From positions 1 to 22,383 of the forward strand of contig JBKBMT010000047.1 in assembly GCA_046295655.1 (NCBI GenBank): 22,383 bases of DNA, in the 5' to 3' direction. Position 1 is the first letter of the stretch, and every line of letters begins with the position of its first letter. The notes beneath the pieces were generated by a model. It did no database searches. It was given only the letters and a program-made list of their open reading frames with translations, and was not told where the DNA came from. Source of the stretch: JBKBMT01 sp046295655 (GTDB lineage: Bacteria > Pseudomonadota > Alphaproteobacteria > Rhodobacterales > Rhodobacteraceae). The position numbers and the translations under genes are program-made. This document shows positions 6,728 through 14,403 of this stretch, one piece after another.

Positions 6728-8268
6728 CAATTCAGGAAAAACTGCGCCCCGGCTCTGCCGACGCCCGTCTGTCCGGCATCATCAAGCTTGCGATCCTCGC
6801 GGTCGGCGGTCTGGGCGGGGGTGTGCTGCCCGGCTGGATCGTGGATCCCGCGGGGGCCCGCGGCTATGAGGCGCCGGCCACCTCGGTCGCCGGTGTGGCG
6901 CAGCGCACCGGCGCGACCATCTATTACATCGAGATGGCCCCGCAGAGCGGCGGAACGCCGGTGTTTTCCCTGGCCCCCTCCGGCGGCGACGTGGACATCC
7001 TGATCGCCGCCGAGATGATGGAGGCGGGCCGCGCGATCCTGCGCGGCTTCGTCACCCCCGATCGCACGACGCTGATCGCATCGACCCATCGCGCGCTCGC
7101 GGTCAGCGAGAAGATGGTGCCGGGCGATGGCATCGCGAATGCCGACGAGGTGCGCGCGGCGGCCGAGGTTGCGGCACAGCGGCTGATCCTGGCGGATTTC
7201 GAGGCCGTGGCGGTGCAGGCGGGGTCGGTGATCTCGGCCTCGCTGTTCGGCGCGCTTGCGGGGTCGGGCGCCCTGCCCTTCCCGCGCGAGGCCTTCGAGG
7301 CCGCGATCCGCGCCGGCGGCAAGGGGGTGGAGGCCAGCCTGCGGGCCTTCGCCGCCGGTTACGATGCGGCACAGGGCAAGGCCGCCCCGGCCGCGCCGAC
7401 GCCGCGATTGACCTCGGCGCCGGCCGTCCGGGGGCCGGAGGCTCTGGTCCGCGACTGGCAGGCGCTGGTTGCGCGGCTCGATGCCCTGCCTGCCCCGGTG
7501 CGCGACCTCGCCGGTCCCGGCCTGCGCAAGGTCGTCGATTTCCAGGATTGCGCCTATGGCGCGGAGTATCTCGACCGTGTGGCGAGGGTTCTGACGCGGG
7601 ACGATCCCGCCCGCGACCTGCTTCTGACCGCCGAGGCCGCGAAATACATCGCCAATGCGATGGCCTACGACGACGTGATCCGGGTGGCCGACATCAAGAC
7701 CCGCACCGCCCGGGCTGCCCGGGTGCGGCGCGAACTGGGGGTGGACGAGGCGGCGGTCCTGCATGTCACCGAATTCATGCACCCCCGCGCGCAGGAGATC
7801 GTGGGCCTGTTTCCGGCCGGCCTCGGCGCCCGCATCGAGGCGAGCCCGCGATGGATGGCGCTGATGGACCGGATGGTGAACCGCGGCCGGCGGCTGCGCA
7901 CCGATTCCATTCCGGGCTTCCTTCAGCTCTGGCTGATCGGCGGGCTGCGCGGCTGGCGCCGGCGGACGCTGCGCCACCGGATCGAGGTCGCCCATCTTGA
8001 CCGCTGGCTGGACCGCGCCCTGGCCTACCGCGCCGCGAACTACGACCTGGCGGTCGAGACGGTGCGCTGCCGCCGGCTGATCAAGGGCTATTCCGACACC
8101 CATGCCCGCGGCCTGTCGAAATTCGACCGGGTGATGGACGGCATCGCGCTTGTCGCGGATCGCCCCGACGCAGCCGACTGGGCGCGGCGGCTGCGCGACG
8201 CGGCGCTGCAGGACGAGGAAGGCCGCGCGCTCGACGGTGCCATTGCCACGATCCGAAGCTTCGCCTGA
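6724..8268 (+). CDS. iorB: Indolepyruvate oxidoreductase, beta subunit (long, IorB-type)
   Basis: A 514-residue partner of IorA. Residues about 20-215 form the 2-oxoacid:acceptor oxidoreductase gamma/beta domain, beginning LAILAVGGLGGGVLPGWIV and including TSVAGVAQRTGATIYYIEM. After an Ala/Pro linker (about 218-230) comes a helical C-terminal half (about 235-514), which I believe corresponds to the DUF6537 extension of aerobic proteobacterial IorB homologues; archaeal IorB is only about 200 residues. The start at 6724 overlaps the iorA stop (ATGA), showing coupling. The C-terminal half has an arginine-rich stretch GLRGWRRRTLRHR. It is the last gene of the operon; the valS promoter starts 2 bases after its stop. 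Confidence 0.9.
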   Translation: MTIQEKLRPGSADARLSGIIKLAILAVGGLGGGVLPGWIVDPAGARGYEAPATSVAGVAQRTGATIYYIEMAPQSGGTPVFSLAPSGGDVDILIAAEMMEAGRAILRGFVTPDRTTLIASTHRALAVSEKMVPGDGIANADEVRAAAEVAAQRLILADFEAVAVQAGSVISASLFGALAGSGALPFPREAFEAAIRAGGKGVEASLRAFAAGYDAAQGKAAPAAPTPRLTSAPAVRGPEALVRDWQALVARLDALPAPVRDLAGPGLRKVVDFQDCAYGAEYLDRVARVLTRDDPARDLLLTAEAAKYIANAMAYDDVIRVADIKTRTARAARVRRELGVDEAAVLHVTEFMHPRAQEIVGLFPAGLGARIEASPRWMALMDRMVNRGRRLRTDSIPGFLQLWLIGGLRGWRRRTLRHRIEVAHLDRWLDRALAYRAANYDLAVETVRCRRLIKGYSDTHARGLSKFDRVMDGIALVADRPDAADWARRLRDAALQDEEGRALDGAIATIRSFA

Positions 8269-8269
8269 C

Positions 8270-8298
8270 CTTTCCCTTGCCCGGGCCCCGCGCTAAGA
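8270..8298 (+). promoter_or_regulatory. valS promoter
   Basis: CTTTCC (8270-8275), a 17-bp spacer and CTAAGA (8293-8298) resemble the alphaproteobacterial sigma-70 consensus CTTGAC-N17-CTATAT. The -10 hexamer is exactly the loop of a perfect CCCGCG/CGCGGG dyad (8287-8304). The valS ATG follows 27 bases after the -10. Confidence 0.55.
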
Positions 8299-8325
8299 CG
8301 CGGGCGGAACGGAACGGGGTGCGTC

Positions 8326-11094
8326 ATGCCGATGGAAAAGACCTACAACGCCGCCGAGGCCGAGGCCCGCATCGCGAAGGCCTGGGAAGCGGCCGGGGCC
8401 TTCCGGGCCGGGGCCAATGCCCGCCCCGGCGCCGAGGCGTTCAGCATCGTGATCCCGCCCCCGAACGTCACCGGCAGCCTGCACATGGGCCACGCCTTCA
8501 ACAACACGATCCAGGACATCCTGACCCGTTGGCACCGGATGCGGGGGTTCGACACGCTCTGGCAGCCCGGCACCGACCATGCCGGCATCGCCACCCAGAT
8601 GGTGGTGGAGCGGGAGCTTGCCAGGGAAGGCAAGTCGCGGCGTGATTTCAGCCGCGAAGAGTTCGTCGCAAAGGTCTGGGAACAGAAGCGAAGATCGCGC
8701 GGCAACATCCGGGGCCAGCTCGAGCGGCTGGGCGCGTCCTGCGACTGGAGCCGCGAGGCCTTCACCATGTCGGGCGCTCCCGGCGCGCCCCCGGGCGAAG
8801 AGGGCAACTTCCACGACGCGGTGATCCGGGTCTTCGTCGAGATGTACAACCAGGGCCTGATCTACCGTGGCAAGCGGTTGGTCAACTGGGACCCGCATTT
8901 CGAGACCGCGATCAGCGATCTGGAAGTCGAGCAGGTCGAGGTCGAGGGCGCCATGCACCGGCTCCGCTATCCGCTGGCGGACGGCGCCAGCTATCGGCAT
9001 CCTGTCACCTTCGATGAGGAAGGTCGGCCAACCGGCTGGGAAGAAAGGAGTTATCTCGTCGTCGCCACGACACGACCCGAGACCATGCTGGGCGATACCG
9101 GCGTCGCCGTCCACCCCGAGGACGAGCGCTATCGCCATCTCATCGGCACCGATGTCATCCTGCCTCTCGTCGGGCGGCGCATCCCCATCGTGGCAGATGC
9201 CTATGCCGATCCGGGCAAGGGCACCGGCGCGGTCAAGATCACCCCGGCGCATGACTTCAACGACTGGGAGGTGGGCCAGCGGACCGGCCTGCGGGTGGTC
9301 AGCGTGATGGATACCCGCGCCCGCATGGCGCTGCGGGACAACCCGGATTTCCTAGACGGGGCGAAGCCTTCGGCCGACTGCCTCGCGTTGCACGGGCTCG
9401 ACCGCTACGAGGCCCGCAAGGAGGTTCTCCGCCTGGCCGAGGCGGGCGGCTGGCTCGACGGGATCGACCCCGAGAAGATCCTCGTGCCGCATGGCGACCG
9501 GTCCAAGGTGGCGATCGAGCCGCTGCTGACCGACCAGTGGTTCGTGGATACGCACAGGATCGTCGGTCCGGCGCTGGAGGCGGTTCGCGACGGGCGCGTG
9601 AAGATCCTGCCGGAACAGCATGAAAAGGTGTATTTCCACTGGCTCGAGAACATCGAGCCCTGGTGCATCTCGCGCCAGCTCTGGTGGGGGCATCAGATCC
9701 CGGTGTGGTATGACGACGCGGGCACGGAATATTGTGCGCCGACCGAGGCCGAGGCCCGGGCGCAGGCCGGCGGGCGGGCGCTGACCCGCGACCCCGACGT
9801 TCTCGACACCTGGTTCTCCTCCGGCCTGTGGCCCATCGGCACGCTCGGCTGGCCCGAGGACACCCCGGAGCTGAGACGCTACTTCCCCACCTCGGTGCTC
9901 GTCACCGGCTTCGACATCATCTTCTTCTGGGTCGCCCGGATGATGATGATGCAGCTCGCCGTGGTGAAGGAGATCCCGTTCCGCACCGTCTATGTCCATG
10001 CCCTCGTCCGTGACGAGAAGGGCAAGAAGATGTCCAAGTCGCTGGGCAACGTGCTGGACCCGCTCGATCTGATCGACGAATTCGGGGCCGATGCGGTGCG
10101 GTTCACGCTGGCCTCGATGGCGGCCATGGGGCGCGACCTGAAGCTGTCGAAGGACCGGATCGCGGGCTACCGCAACTTCACCACCAAGATCTGGAACGCC
10201 TGCCGCTTCGCCGAGATGAACGGCGTCTGGGAGAGGCACGTCACGCAAGCCACCCCGCCGGCCCCGAAGGCGACGGTCAACCGCTGGATCCTTGGCGAGA
10301 CGGCGCGGGCCCGCGAGGATCTCGACGCGGCGCTGGCGGCCTTCCGGTTCAACGACGCGGCAAACGGGCTTTACGCCTTCGTCTGGGGCAAGGTCTGCGA
10401 CTGGTATGTGGAGTTCGCAAAACCCCTGCTGGCCGATCCCGCCACAGCGGCCGAGACCCGGGCGACCATGGCATTCGTTCTGGACCAGTGCCTGATCTTC
10501 CTGCATCCGTTCATGCCGTTCGTGACCGAAGAGTTGTGGCGCCTCACCGGGCAGCGGCCGAAGCTGCTGGTGCATCAGGACTGGCCCGACTACGGCGCGG
10601 CCCTGGTCGATGCCGAGGCGGAGCGCGAGATGCGCTGGGTGATCGCGCTGATCGAGGAAATCCGCTCGGCCAGGGCGCAGATGAACGTGCCGGTCGGGTT
10701 GAAGCTGCCGCTTCTTCAGGTGGATCTCGATGCCGCCGGGCGTGCGGCCTGGGCGCGCAACGCGGCACTGATCCGTCGCCTTGCCCGGATCGACGATCTG
10801 TCCGAGGCGGCTTCGGCGCCCAGGGGTTCGGTCACGGTCCCGGTCGAGGGCGGGCTGTTCGCCCTGCCGCTCGAGGGCGTCATCGACATCGACGCCGAGC
10901 GGGCACGCCTGGGCAGGACGCTCGAACGGCTCGAAAAGGATCTGACCGGTCTGCGCGGGCGGCTGGCAAACCCGAAGTTCGTCTCAGGCGCCCCCGAGGA
11001 CGTGGTCGAGGAAACCCGCGAGCTTCTCGCCCAGAAGGATGCCGAAGCCGCCAAGCTGCGCGCCGCGCTGGGTCGGTTGGCCAGTCGGATCTGA
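8326..11094 (+). CDS. valS: Valine--tRNA ligase
   Basis: A 922-residue class I aminoacyl-tRNA synthetase charging tRNA-Val with valine in the cytoplasm and editing mischarged threonine. Seen: PPPNVTGSLHMGH with the HIGH-type motif at 53-56, GTDHAGIATQ soon after, the editing domain with TTRPETMLGDTGVAVHP, the second signature KMSKS at 568-572 (GKKMSKSLGNVLDPLD), an anticodon-binding domain, and a C-terminal coiled coil (about 845-920, rich in Glu, Arg and Leu). The length is normal for the bacterial enzyme. The ATG at 8332 is a possible alternative start giving a protein two residues shorter. It converges on the SH3 gene with only 6 bases between stops. Confidence 0.98.
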   Translation: MPMEKTYNAAEAEARIAKAWEAAGAFRAGANARPGAEAFSIVIPPPNVTGSLHMGHAFNNTIQDILTRWHRMRGFDTLWQPGTDHAGIATQMVVERELAREGKSRRDFSREEFVAKVWEQKRRSRGNIRGQLERLGASCDWSREAFTMSGAPGAPPGEEGNFHDAVIRVFVEMYNQGLIYRGKRLVNWDPHFETAISDLEVEQVEVEGAMHRLRYPLADGASYRHPVTFDEEGRPTGWEERSYLVVATTRPETMLGDTGVAVHPEDERYRHLIGTDVILPLVGRRIPIVADAYADPGKGTGAVKITPAHDFNDWEVGQRTGLRVVSVMDTRARMALRDNPDFLDGAKPSADCLALHGLDRYEARKEVLRLAEAGGWLDGIDPEKILVPHGDRSKVAIEPLLTDQWFVDTHRIVGPALEAVRDGRVKILPEQHEKVYFHWLENIEPWCISRQLWWGHQIPVWYDDAGTEYCAPTEAEARAQAGGRALTRDPDVLDTWFSSGLWPIGTLGWPEDTPELRRYFPTSVLVTGFDIIFFWVARMMMMQLAVVKEIPFRTVYVHALVRDEKGKKMSKSLGNVLDPLDLIDEFGADAVRFTLASMAAMGRDLKLSKDRIAGYRNFTTKIWNACRFAEMNGVWERHVTQATPPAPKATVNRWILGETARAREDLDAALAAFRFNDAANGLYAFVWGKVCDWYVEFAKPLLADPATAAETRATMAFVLDQCLIFLHPFMPFVTEELWRLTGQRPKLLVHQDWPDYGAALVDAEAEREMRWVIALIEEIRSARAQMNVPVGLKLPLLQVDLDAAGRAAWARNAALIRRLARIDDLSEAASAPRGSVTVPVEGGLFALPLEGVIDIDAERARLGRTLERLEKDLTGLRGRLANPKFVSGAPEDVVEETRELLAQKDAEAAKLRAALGRLASRI

Positions 11095-11100
11095 CGCGGC

Positions 11101-11982
11101 TCAGCCCCGGCGCAGATACCGGCCGTTGACCCAGCCGGTGATATCGACGCTGCCCGTGGTGCGGACCCGGCACCATTGCGTGCGTCCGCTCTGCCGGCAG
11201 CCCAGGTCCTGGACCCTGACACCCGGCAGCAGCCGGGCCAGAACCTGTGCGTTCGGCGATGGCTCCGCCCGCAGGTTGAGCGTGTCGCCCGGCGCCAGTC
11301 CGGCGACGATCCAGCTTCCTCCGCCGGCCCCGCCCGCGCCGCCGCCCGGTGGGCGTCCACCCGGCGGCCGACCGGCCGCCTCGACCAGATAGCGGCCCGC
11401 AACCCAGCCGGTGACATCCATGCCGGTCGTGGAGCGGATCCGGCACCAGCGCGCCCCGCCGCTCATCCGGCAGCCGAGGTTGCGCACCACCTCGCCCTCG
11501 CGCAGCGTCGCCAGGGCCGGAGACCGGGGCGACGGGTCGCGGCGGACGTTCAGCCGGTCGCCCGGCGGCAGGCCGCGCACCGCCCAGAAATCCGGTCCGC
11601 CATCTAGGTTGTCATCCCCGGCCGGCGGACGCGGCCGGTCGGTGCCCTCCACGAGGAACCGGCCGGCAATATAGCCCGACTGGCGTCCGTCCGTGGTATC
11701 GATCTTGCACCAGCGTGCGGAACCGCCGCCGATGCAATAGTCCACCTCCACCCTGGTTCCGAAGGCGACGCTGTCCACGACAGGAAAGATGACCGCGGGA
11801 CCGGCACGCAGGTTCACGCGGCTCCCCGGCGCGATGTTGCCGACCGTCGTCACCCCCGGCCCTGTGACCGGCGCGGCGCGTTCCTGCGCCGCTGCGTGAG
11901 GCACGAAGAAGTGCAGCGCGACAAGACCTGCGGCGGCGACAACAAATGCAGTGCGGCGGAAGAAACTACCCGAATGCGGCAT
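11101..11982 (-). CDS. Secreted protein with three SH3b domains
   Basis: A 293-residue exported protein. The first 36 residues form a signal peptide: basic start SFFRR, hydrophobic stretch AFVVAAAGLVALHFF, and a likely cleavage after AHAAA or nearby. Three bacterial SH3 repeats follow, each with a VNLRAGP/LNVRRDP/LNLRAEP-type strand, a WC(K/R)(I/V) core and a closing G(Y/W)(I/V)xGR(F/Y)L. Repeats sit at about 45-113, 135-210 and 230-291, joined by Pro/Gly-rich linkers, one with the repeat GRPPGGRPPGG. Paired cysteines in each repeat suggest disulphides. SH3b domains commonly bind peptidoglycan, so a cell-wall role is inferred. The start at 11982 has a GGAG site 6 bases upstream; an ATG at 11994 is less well placed. 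Confidence 0.85.
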   Translation of the reverse strand: MPHSGSFFRRTAFVVAAAGLVALHFFVPHAAAQERAAPVTGPGVTTVGNIAPGSRVNLRAGPAVIFPVVDSVAFGTRVEVDYCIGGGSARWCKIDTTDGRQSGYIAGRFLVEGTDRPRPPAGDDNLDGGPDFWAVRGLPPGDRLNVRRDPSPRSPALATLREGEVVRNLGCRMSGGARWCRIRSTTGMDVTGWVAGRYLVEAAGRPPGGRPPGGGAGGAGGGSWIVAGLAPGDTLNLRAEPSPNAQVLARLLPGVRVQDLGCRQSGRTQWCRVRTTGSVDITGWVNGRYLRRG

Positions 11983-12054
11983 GTCAAACTCCATTACCCC
12001 ACGGCGCATCCTCGCAACACCGGGTGCAGTCTGCAACTGTGGCGTTCCGGTGGT

Positions 12055-12070
12055 GCCGGGGCTGCCCGGC
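12055..12070 (-). terminator. Hairpin directly after sufE
   Basis: GCCGGG and CCCGGC pair around a 4-base loop, starting one base after the sufE stop codon. There is no U-tract, so termination would be weak; it may instead mark the mRNA 3' end. Confidence 0.3.
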
Positions 12071-12481
12071 TCAGACCGATTCCAGCGCGATCTGCCGGAT
12101 CCGTCCGACCATGGCGCGCAACCCGTTCGACCGCTGCGATGACAGATGCTGGTCAAGCCCCAGCCGGGCCAGTTCCGCCTGGGCATCCACCTGCGGAACC
12201 TGCGCGACCGGCAGACCGGAGTAGAGCGCATGCAGCACCGCGATCAGCCCGCGCACGATCATCGCGTCGCTGTCGCCGGAGAAATCGAACCGCCCGCCCT
12301 CGATCCGCGGATGCAGCCACACCTGGCTGGCACAGCCTTCGACCCTGGTCGCGGGCACCTTCAGCGCCGGGTCCATCGGCGGCATCGCCTTTCCCAGTTC
12401 GATGACATGACGATACCTGTCCTCCCAGTCGTCCAGAAAGGCGAAGGTTTCGGCGATCTCCTCGAAGGCGGGACTGGCCAT
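12071..12481 (-). CDS. sufE: SufE-family sulfur acceptor protein
   Basis: A 136-residue protein, close to the usual SufE length (about 138). SufE takes persulfide sulfur from the cysteine desulfurase SufS and passes it to the SUF scaffold for Fe-S cluster assembly in the cytoplasm. Seen: the active-site cysteine Cys50 in RVEGCASQVWL, the N-terminal LDDWEDRYRHVIELGKAMPPM segment typical of the family, and the ending GLDQHLSSQRSNGLRAMVGRIRQIA. The start at 12481 has an AGGAGAG ribosome site 4 bases upstream. No other suf gene is in the window, so it is a detached gene with its own promoter. It may supply cluster sulfur generally, including for IorA, but no specific link is visible. Confidence 0.94.
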   Translation of the reverse strand: MASPAFEEIAETFAFLDDWEDRYRHVIELGKAMPPMDPALKVPATRVEGCASQVWLHPRIEGGRFDFSGDSDAMIVRGLIAVLHALYSGLPVAQVPQVDAQAELARLGLDQHLSSQRSNGLRAMVGRIRQIALESV

Positions 12482-12504
12482 GGCGCTCTCCTGCATTGAC
12501 AGAC

Positions 12505-12533
12505 AGGTAGGCGCAGGCGCGGCCCGCGTCCAG
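12505..12533 (-). promoter_or_regulatory. sufE promoter
   Basis: On the minus strand CTGGAC (12533-12528), 17 bp and CTACCT (12510-12505) match the CTTGAC-N17-CTATAT pattern, with 5 of 6 bases at -35. The ATG at 12481 follows 23 bases later. Confidence 0.6.
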
Positions 12534-12547
12534 TGGACAACCGGCGG

Positions 12548-12576
12548 CTTTTCAAAGGCCGCGCCATGGGCTAGGC
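12548..12576 (+). promoter_or_regulatory. Promoter of the small lipoprotein gene
   Basis: CTTTTC (12548-12553), 17 bp and CTAGGC (12571-12576) have the same geometry as the valS, sufE and rnd promoters. The ATG at 12606 follows 29 bases later. It is divergent from the sufE promoter within the same 124-base gap. Confidence 0.5.
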
Positions 12577-12605
12577 AGGGGCGACGGCGGATGACGGGGG
12601 GCGCG

Positions 12606-13061
12606 ATGCGCAAGGGGCTTATCGCGGGGCTGGCGGCGATGCTGGTGCTGACGGGCTGCGCCACGGTGCGCGAGTCGCGTCTCAATCCGCTCAACTGGTT
12701 CGGCCGGTCGCAGGCGGCGCCGGCCGTTCCCGGCGCGCGTGCCGACGGCCGCGTGCTGGTGGACGAGGTGACGTTTCTGGCGATCGAGCGCACCAACAAC
12801 GGCGCCATCGTCCGGGCGACGGGCCTGCCGCCCACCCAGGGCTGGTGGGACGGGGCGCTGGAACGCGACCTCACCGAGGACCGGCCGGGCGAGATCGTCT
12901 ATCGGTTCGTGCTGAAACCCCCGCCCGAGTCGCTGCGCGTCTCGACCCCGCAATCGCGCGAGGTGACGGTTGCGGTCTGGCTGTCGGACATCCGGCTGGA
13001 GGACGTGCGCAGGATCACCGTGTCGGGTGCGCGCAACGCGCGCACCGTCAGCCGGCGCTGA
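12606..13061 (+). CDS. Small predicted lipoprotein, unknown function
   Basis: A 151-residue protein with a type II signal: MRKGLIAGLAAMLVLTGC, lipobox LTGC with Cys18 as the lipidated residue. The next residues ATVRESRLNPLNWFGRS look like the conserved start of an alphaproteobacterial lipoprotein family I have seen but cannot name. The rest (about 45-150) appears to be a single beta-rich domain ending in a basic tail. The residue after Cys18 is alanine, so transfer to the outer membrane is likely under the usual +2 rule. The start at 12606 follows a G5 ribosome site by 5 bases; ATG 12591 would only extend the signal peptide. Function unknown. Confidence 0.85.
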   Translation: MRKGLIAGLAAMLVLTGCATVRESRLNPLNWFGRSQAAPAVPGARADGRVLVDEVTFLAIERTNNGAIVRATGLPPTQGWWDGALERDLTEDRPGEIVYRFVLKPPPESLRVSTPQSREVTVAVWLSDIRLEDVRRITVSGARNARTVSRR

Positions 13062-13082
13062 AGCCGCGCCGCCGCCGGGGCG

Positions 13083-14240
13083 CTAAAGCTCCACCACCCG
13101 GACCGACTGTCCGACGGCCGACAGGGCGATCTCGCCCCGGCAGAGCCGCAGCGCATCCGCCCCGAACACCTCGTGCCGCCAGCCGCGCAGCGCGGGCAGA
13201 TCGCGTCTGCCCGAAGCGATCGCGTCAAGATCGGCGGACGAGGCGATGAGCCGCGCCGCGACCCCGGACACTTCGGATTTCGCCTTCAGCAGCACCCGCA
13301 GCAGATCCGCCAGGGCCGGGTTGACCGGCGGGTTCTCCTCGCCGTTCTCGGGCCGCGGCAGCCGGTCCGCGGGAATCGCCAGCCCGGCGGCCACTGCGGC
13401 GAGGATGCCGTCGGCGATCTCGCCCCGCCGTGCCTCGCGCAGAAGCAGACGGGCGCGGCCGAGCGCTTCGTGGTCGGTGGGGCGCAGCGAGGCCAGTTCC
13501 AGCAAGGCGTCGTCCTTCAGCACCCGGCTGCGCGGCACGTTCCGCGCCTGGGCGAAGCTTTCGCGGAACCGGGCCAGTTCCTGCACGATCCCGAGGAACC
13601 GCGCCGAGGAGGACCGGGTCTTGATCCGTCGCCATGCCTCGTCCGGGTCGTTGGTATAGGTGGCCGGATCGGTCAGCGCGGCCAGTTCCTCCTCGACCCA
13701 GTGCTGCCGCCCGGTGCGGGCCAGTTCCGCCGCAAGATGCTCGTAGATCGCGCGCAGATGGGTCACGTCGGCAAGCGCGTATTCTGCCTGCTCCCGGGTC
13801 AGCGGCCGGCGCGACCAGTCGGTGAAGCGCGAGGTCTTGTCGAGCGGTGCGCGGGCGATCTTGCGCACCAGCGTCTCGTATCCCGCCTGTTCGCCGAAGC
13901 CGCAGACCATGGCCGCCACCTGGGTGTCGAACAGCGGCTCGGGAAACACTCCGCCCTCGACGAAAAAGATCTCCAGATCCTGCCGGGCGGCGTGGAACAC
14001 CTTGACCGTGTCGCGGTGGCGGAACAGGTCGTACAGCGGCTCGAGCGACATGTTGCGCCCGACGATCGGGTCGATCAGCACCGCCGCGCCGTCGCGGCCA
14101 GGCAAGGCCATCTGCACGAGGCAGAGCTTGGACCAGTAGGTGCGTTCGCGCAGGAATTCGGTATCGAGCGTGACATAGGGTTCCGACCTGGCCTGCGCAC
14201 AGATCGCGGCTAGCTCGTCGGTGGTCGTGATCGTCTGCAT
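13083..14240 (-). CDS. rnd: Ribonuclease D
   Basis: A 385-residue 3'-5' exoribonuclease of the DEDDy group, involved in maturing tRNA and other stable RNA 3' ends in the cytoplasm. Seen: ExoI motif LDTEF (Asp26, Glu28), ExoII with FHAARQDLE (Asp88), and ExoIII YALADV (Tyr154, Asp158). An HRDC-type domain lies at about 212-290, followed by a C-terminal HRDC-like segment. Length is normal for the family. The start at 14240 is the first ATG that gives the correct N-terminus; the ribosome site is weak. The stop is TAG. It converges on the lipoprotein gene with 21 bases between stops. Confidence 0.96.
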   Translation of the reverse strand: MQTITTTDELAAICAQARSEPYVTLDTEFLRERTYWSKLCLVQMALPGRDGAAVLIDPIVGRNMSLEPLYDLFRHRDTVKVFHAARQDLEIFFVEGGVFPEPLFDTQVAAMVCGFGEQAGYETLVRKIARAPLDKTSRFTDWSRRPLTREQAEYALADVTHLRAIYEHLAAELARTGRQHWVEEELAALTDPATYTNDPDEAWRRIKTRSSSARFLGIVQELARFRESFAQARNVPRSRVLKDDALLELASLRPTDHEALGRARLLLREARRGEIADGILAAVAAGLAIPADRLPRPENGEENPPVNPALADLLRVLLKAKSEVSGVAARLIASSADLDAIASGRRDLPALRGWRHEVFGADALRLCRGEIALSAVGQSVRVVEL

Positions 14241-14266
14241 CGAATGGTCCGCGCCTGTTCGCGCGG

Positions 14267-14295
14267 TCTTAGGAAATGGCGTGCAGAAAGGAAAG
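14267..14295 (-). promoter_or_regulatory. rnd promoter
   Basis: On the minus strand CTTTCC (14295-14290), 17 bp and CTAAGA (14272-14267). Both hexamers and the spacing are identical to those of the valS promoter. The rnd ATG lies 26 bases downstream. Confidence 0.6.
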
Positions 14296-14334
14296 GGACA
14301 AGTTCGGGCCACAATCGCAGGGTAACCGGCTCAT

Positions 14335-14369
14335 GCCGGATGCGGGTGCAGCACCCGACGCATCCCGGC
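14335..14369. repeat. Long imperfect dyad upstream of the Hint gene
   Basis: Arms GCCGGATGC and GCATCCCGGC flank an inner perfect palindrome CGGGTGC-A-GCACCCG (14343-14357), with small bulges. Together they can form a stem of about 15 or more pairs with a tiny loop. It lies between the divergent rnd and Hint genes, ending 34 bases before the ATG at 14404. It may be an operator or a leader structure. No run of T follows on either strand. Confidence 0.5.
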
Positions 14370-14403
14370 GCGTGCCGGCCACGGAAACCCGAGGGCATGA
14401 CGG

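Noticed and set aside
6289..8103. Long minus-strand open frame opposite iorB
   Set aside because: Low-complexity composition and no recognisable motif; it lies fully antisense to iorAB.
13062..13082. Possible terminator between the lipoprotein gene and rnd
   Set aside because: Only GC-rich sequence with no clean stem and no U-tract on either strand.
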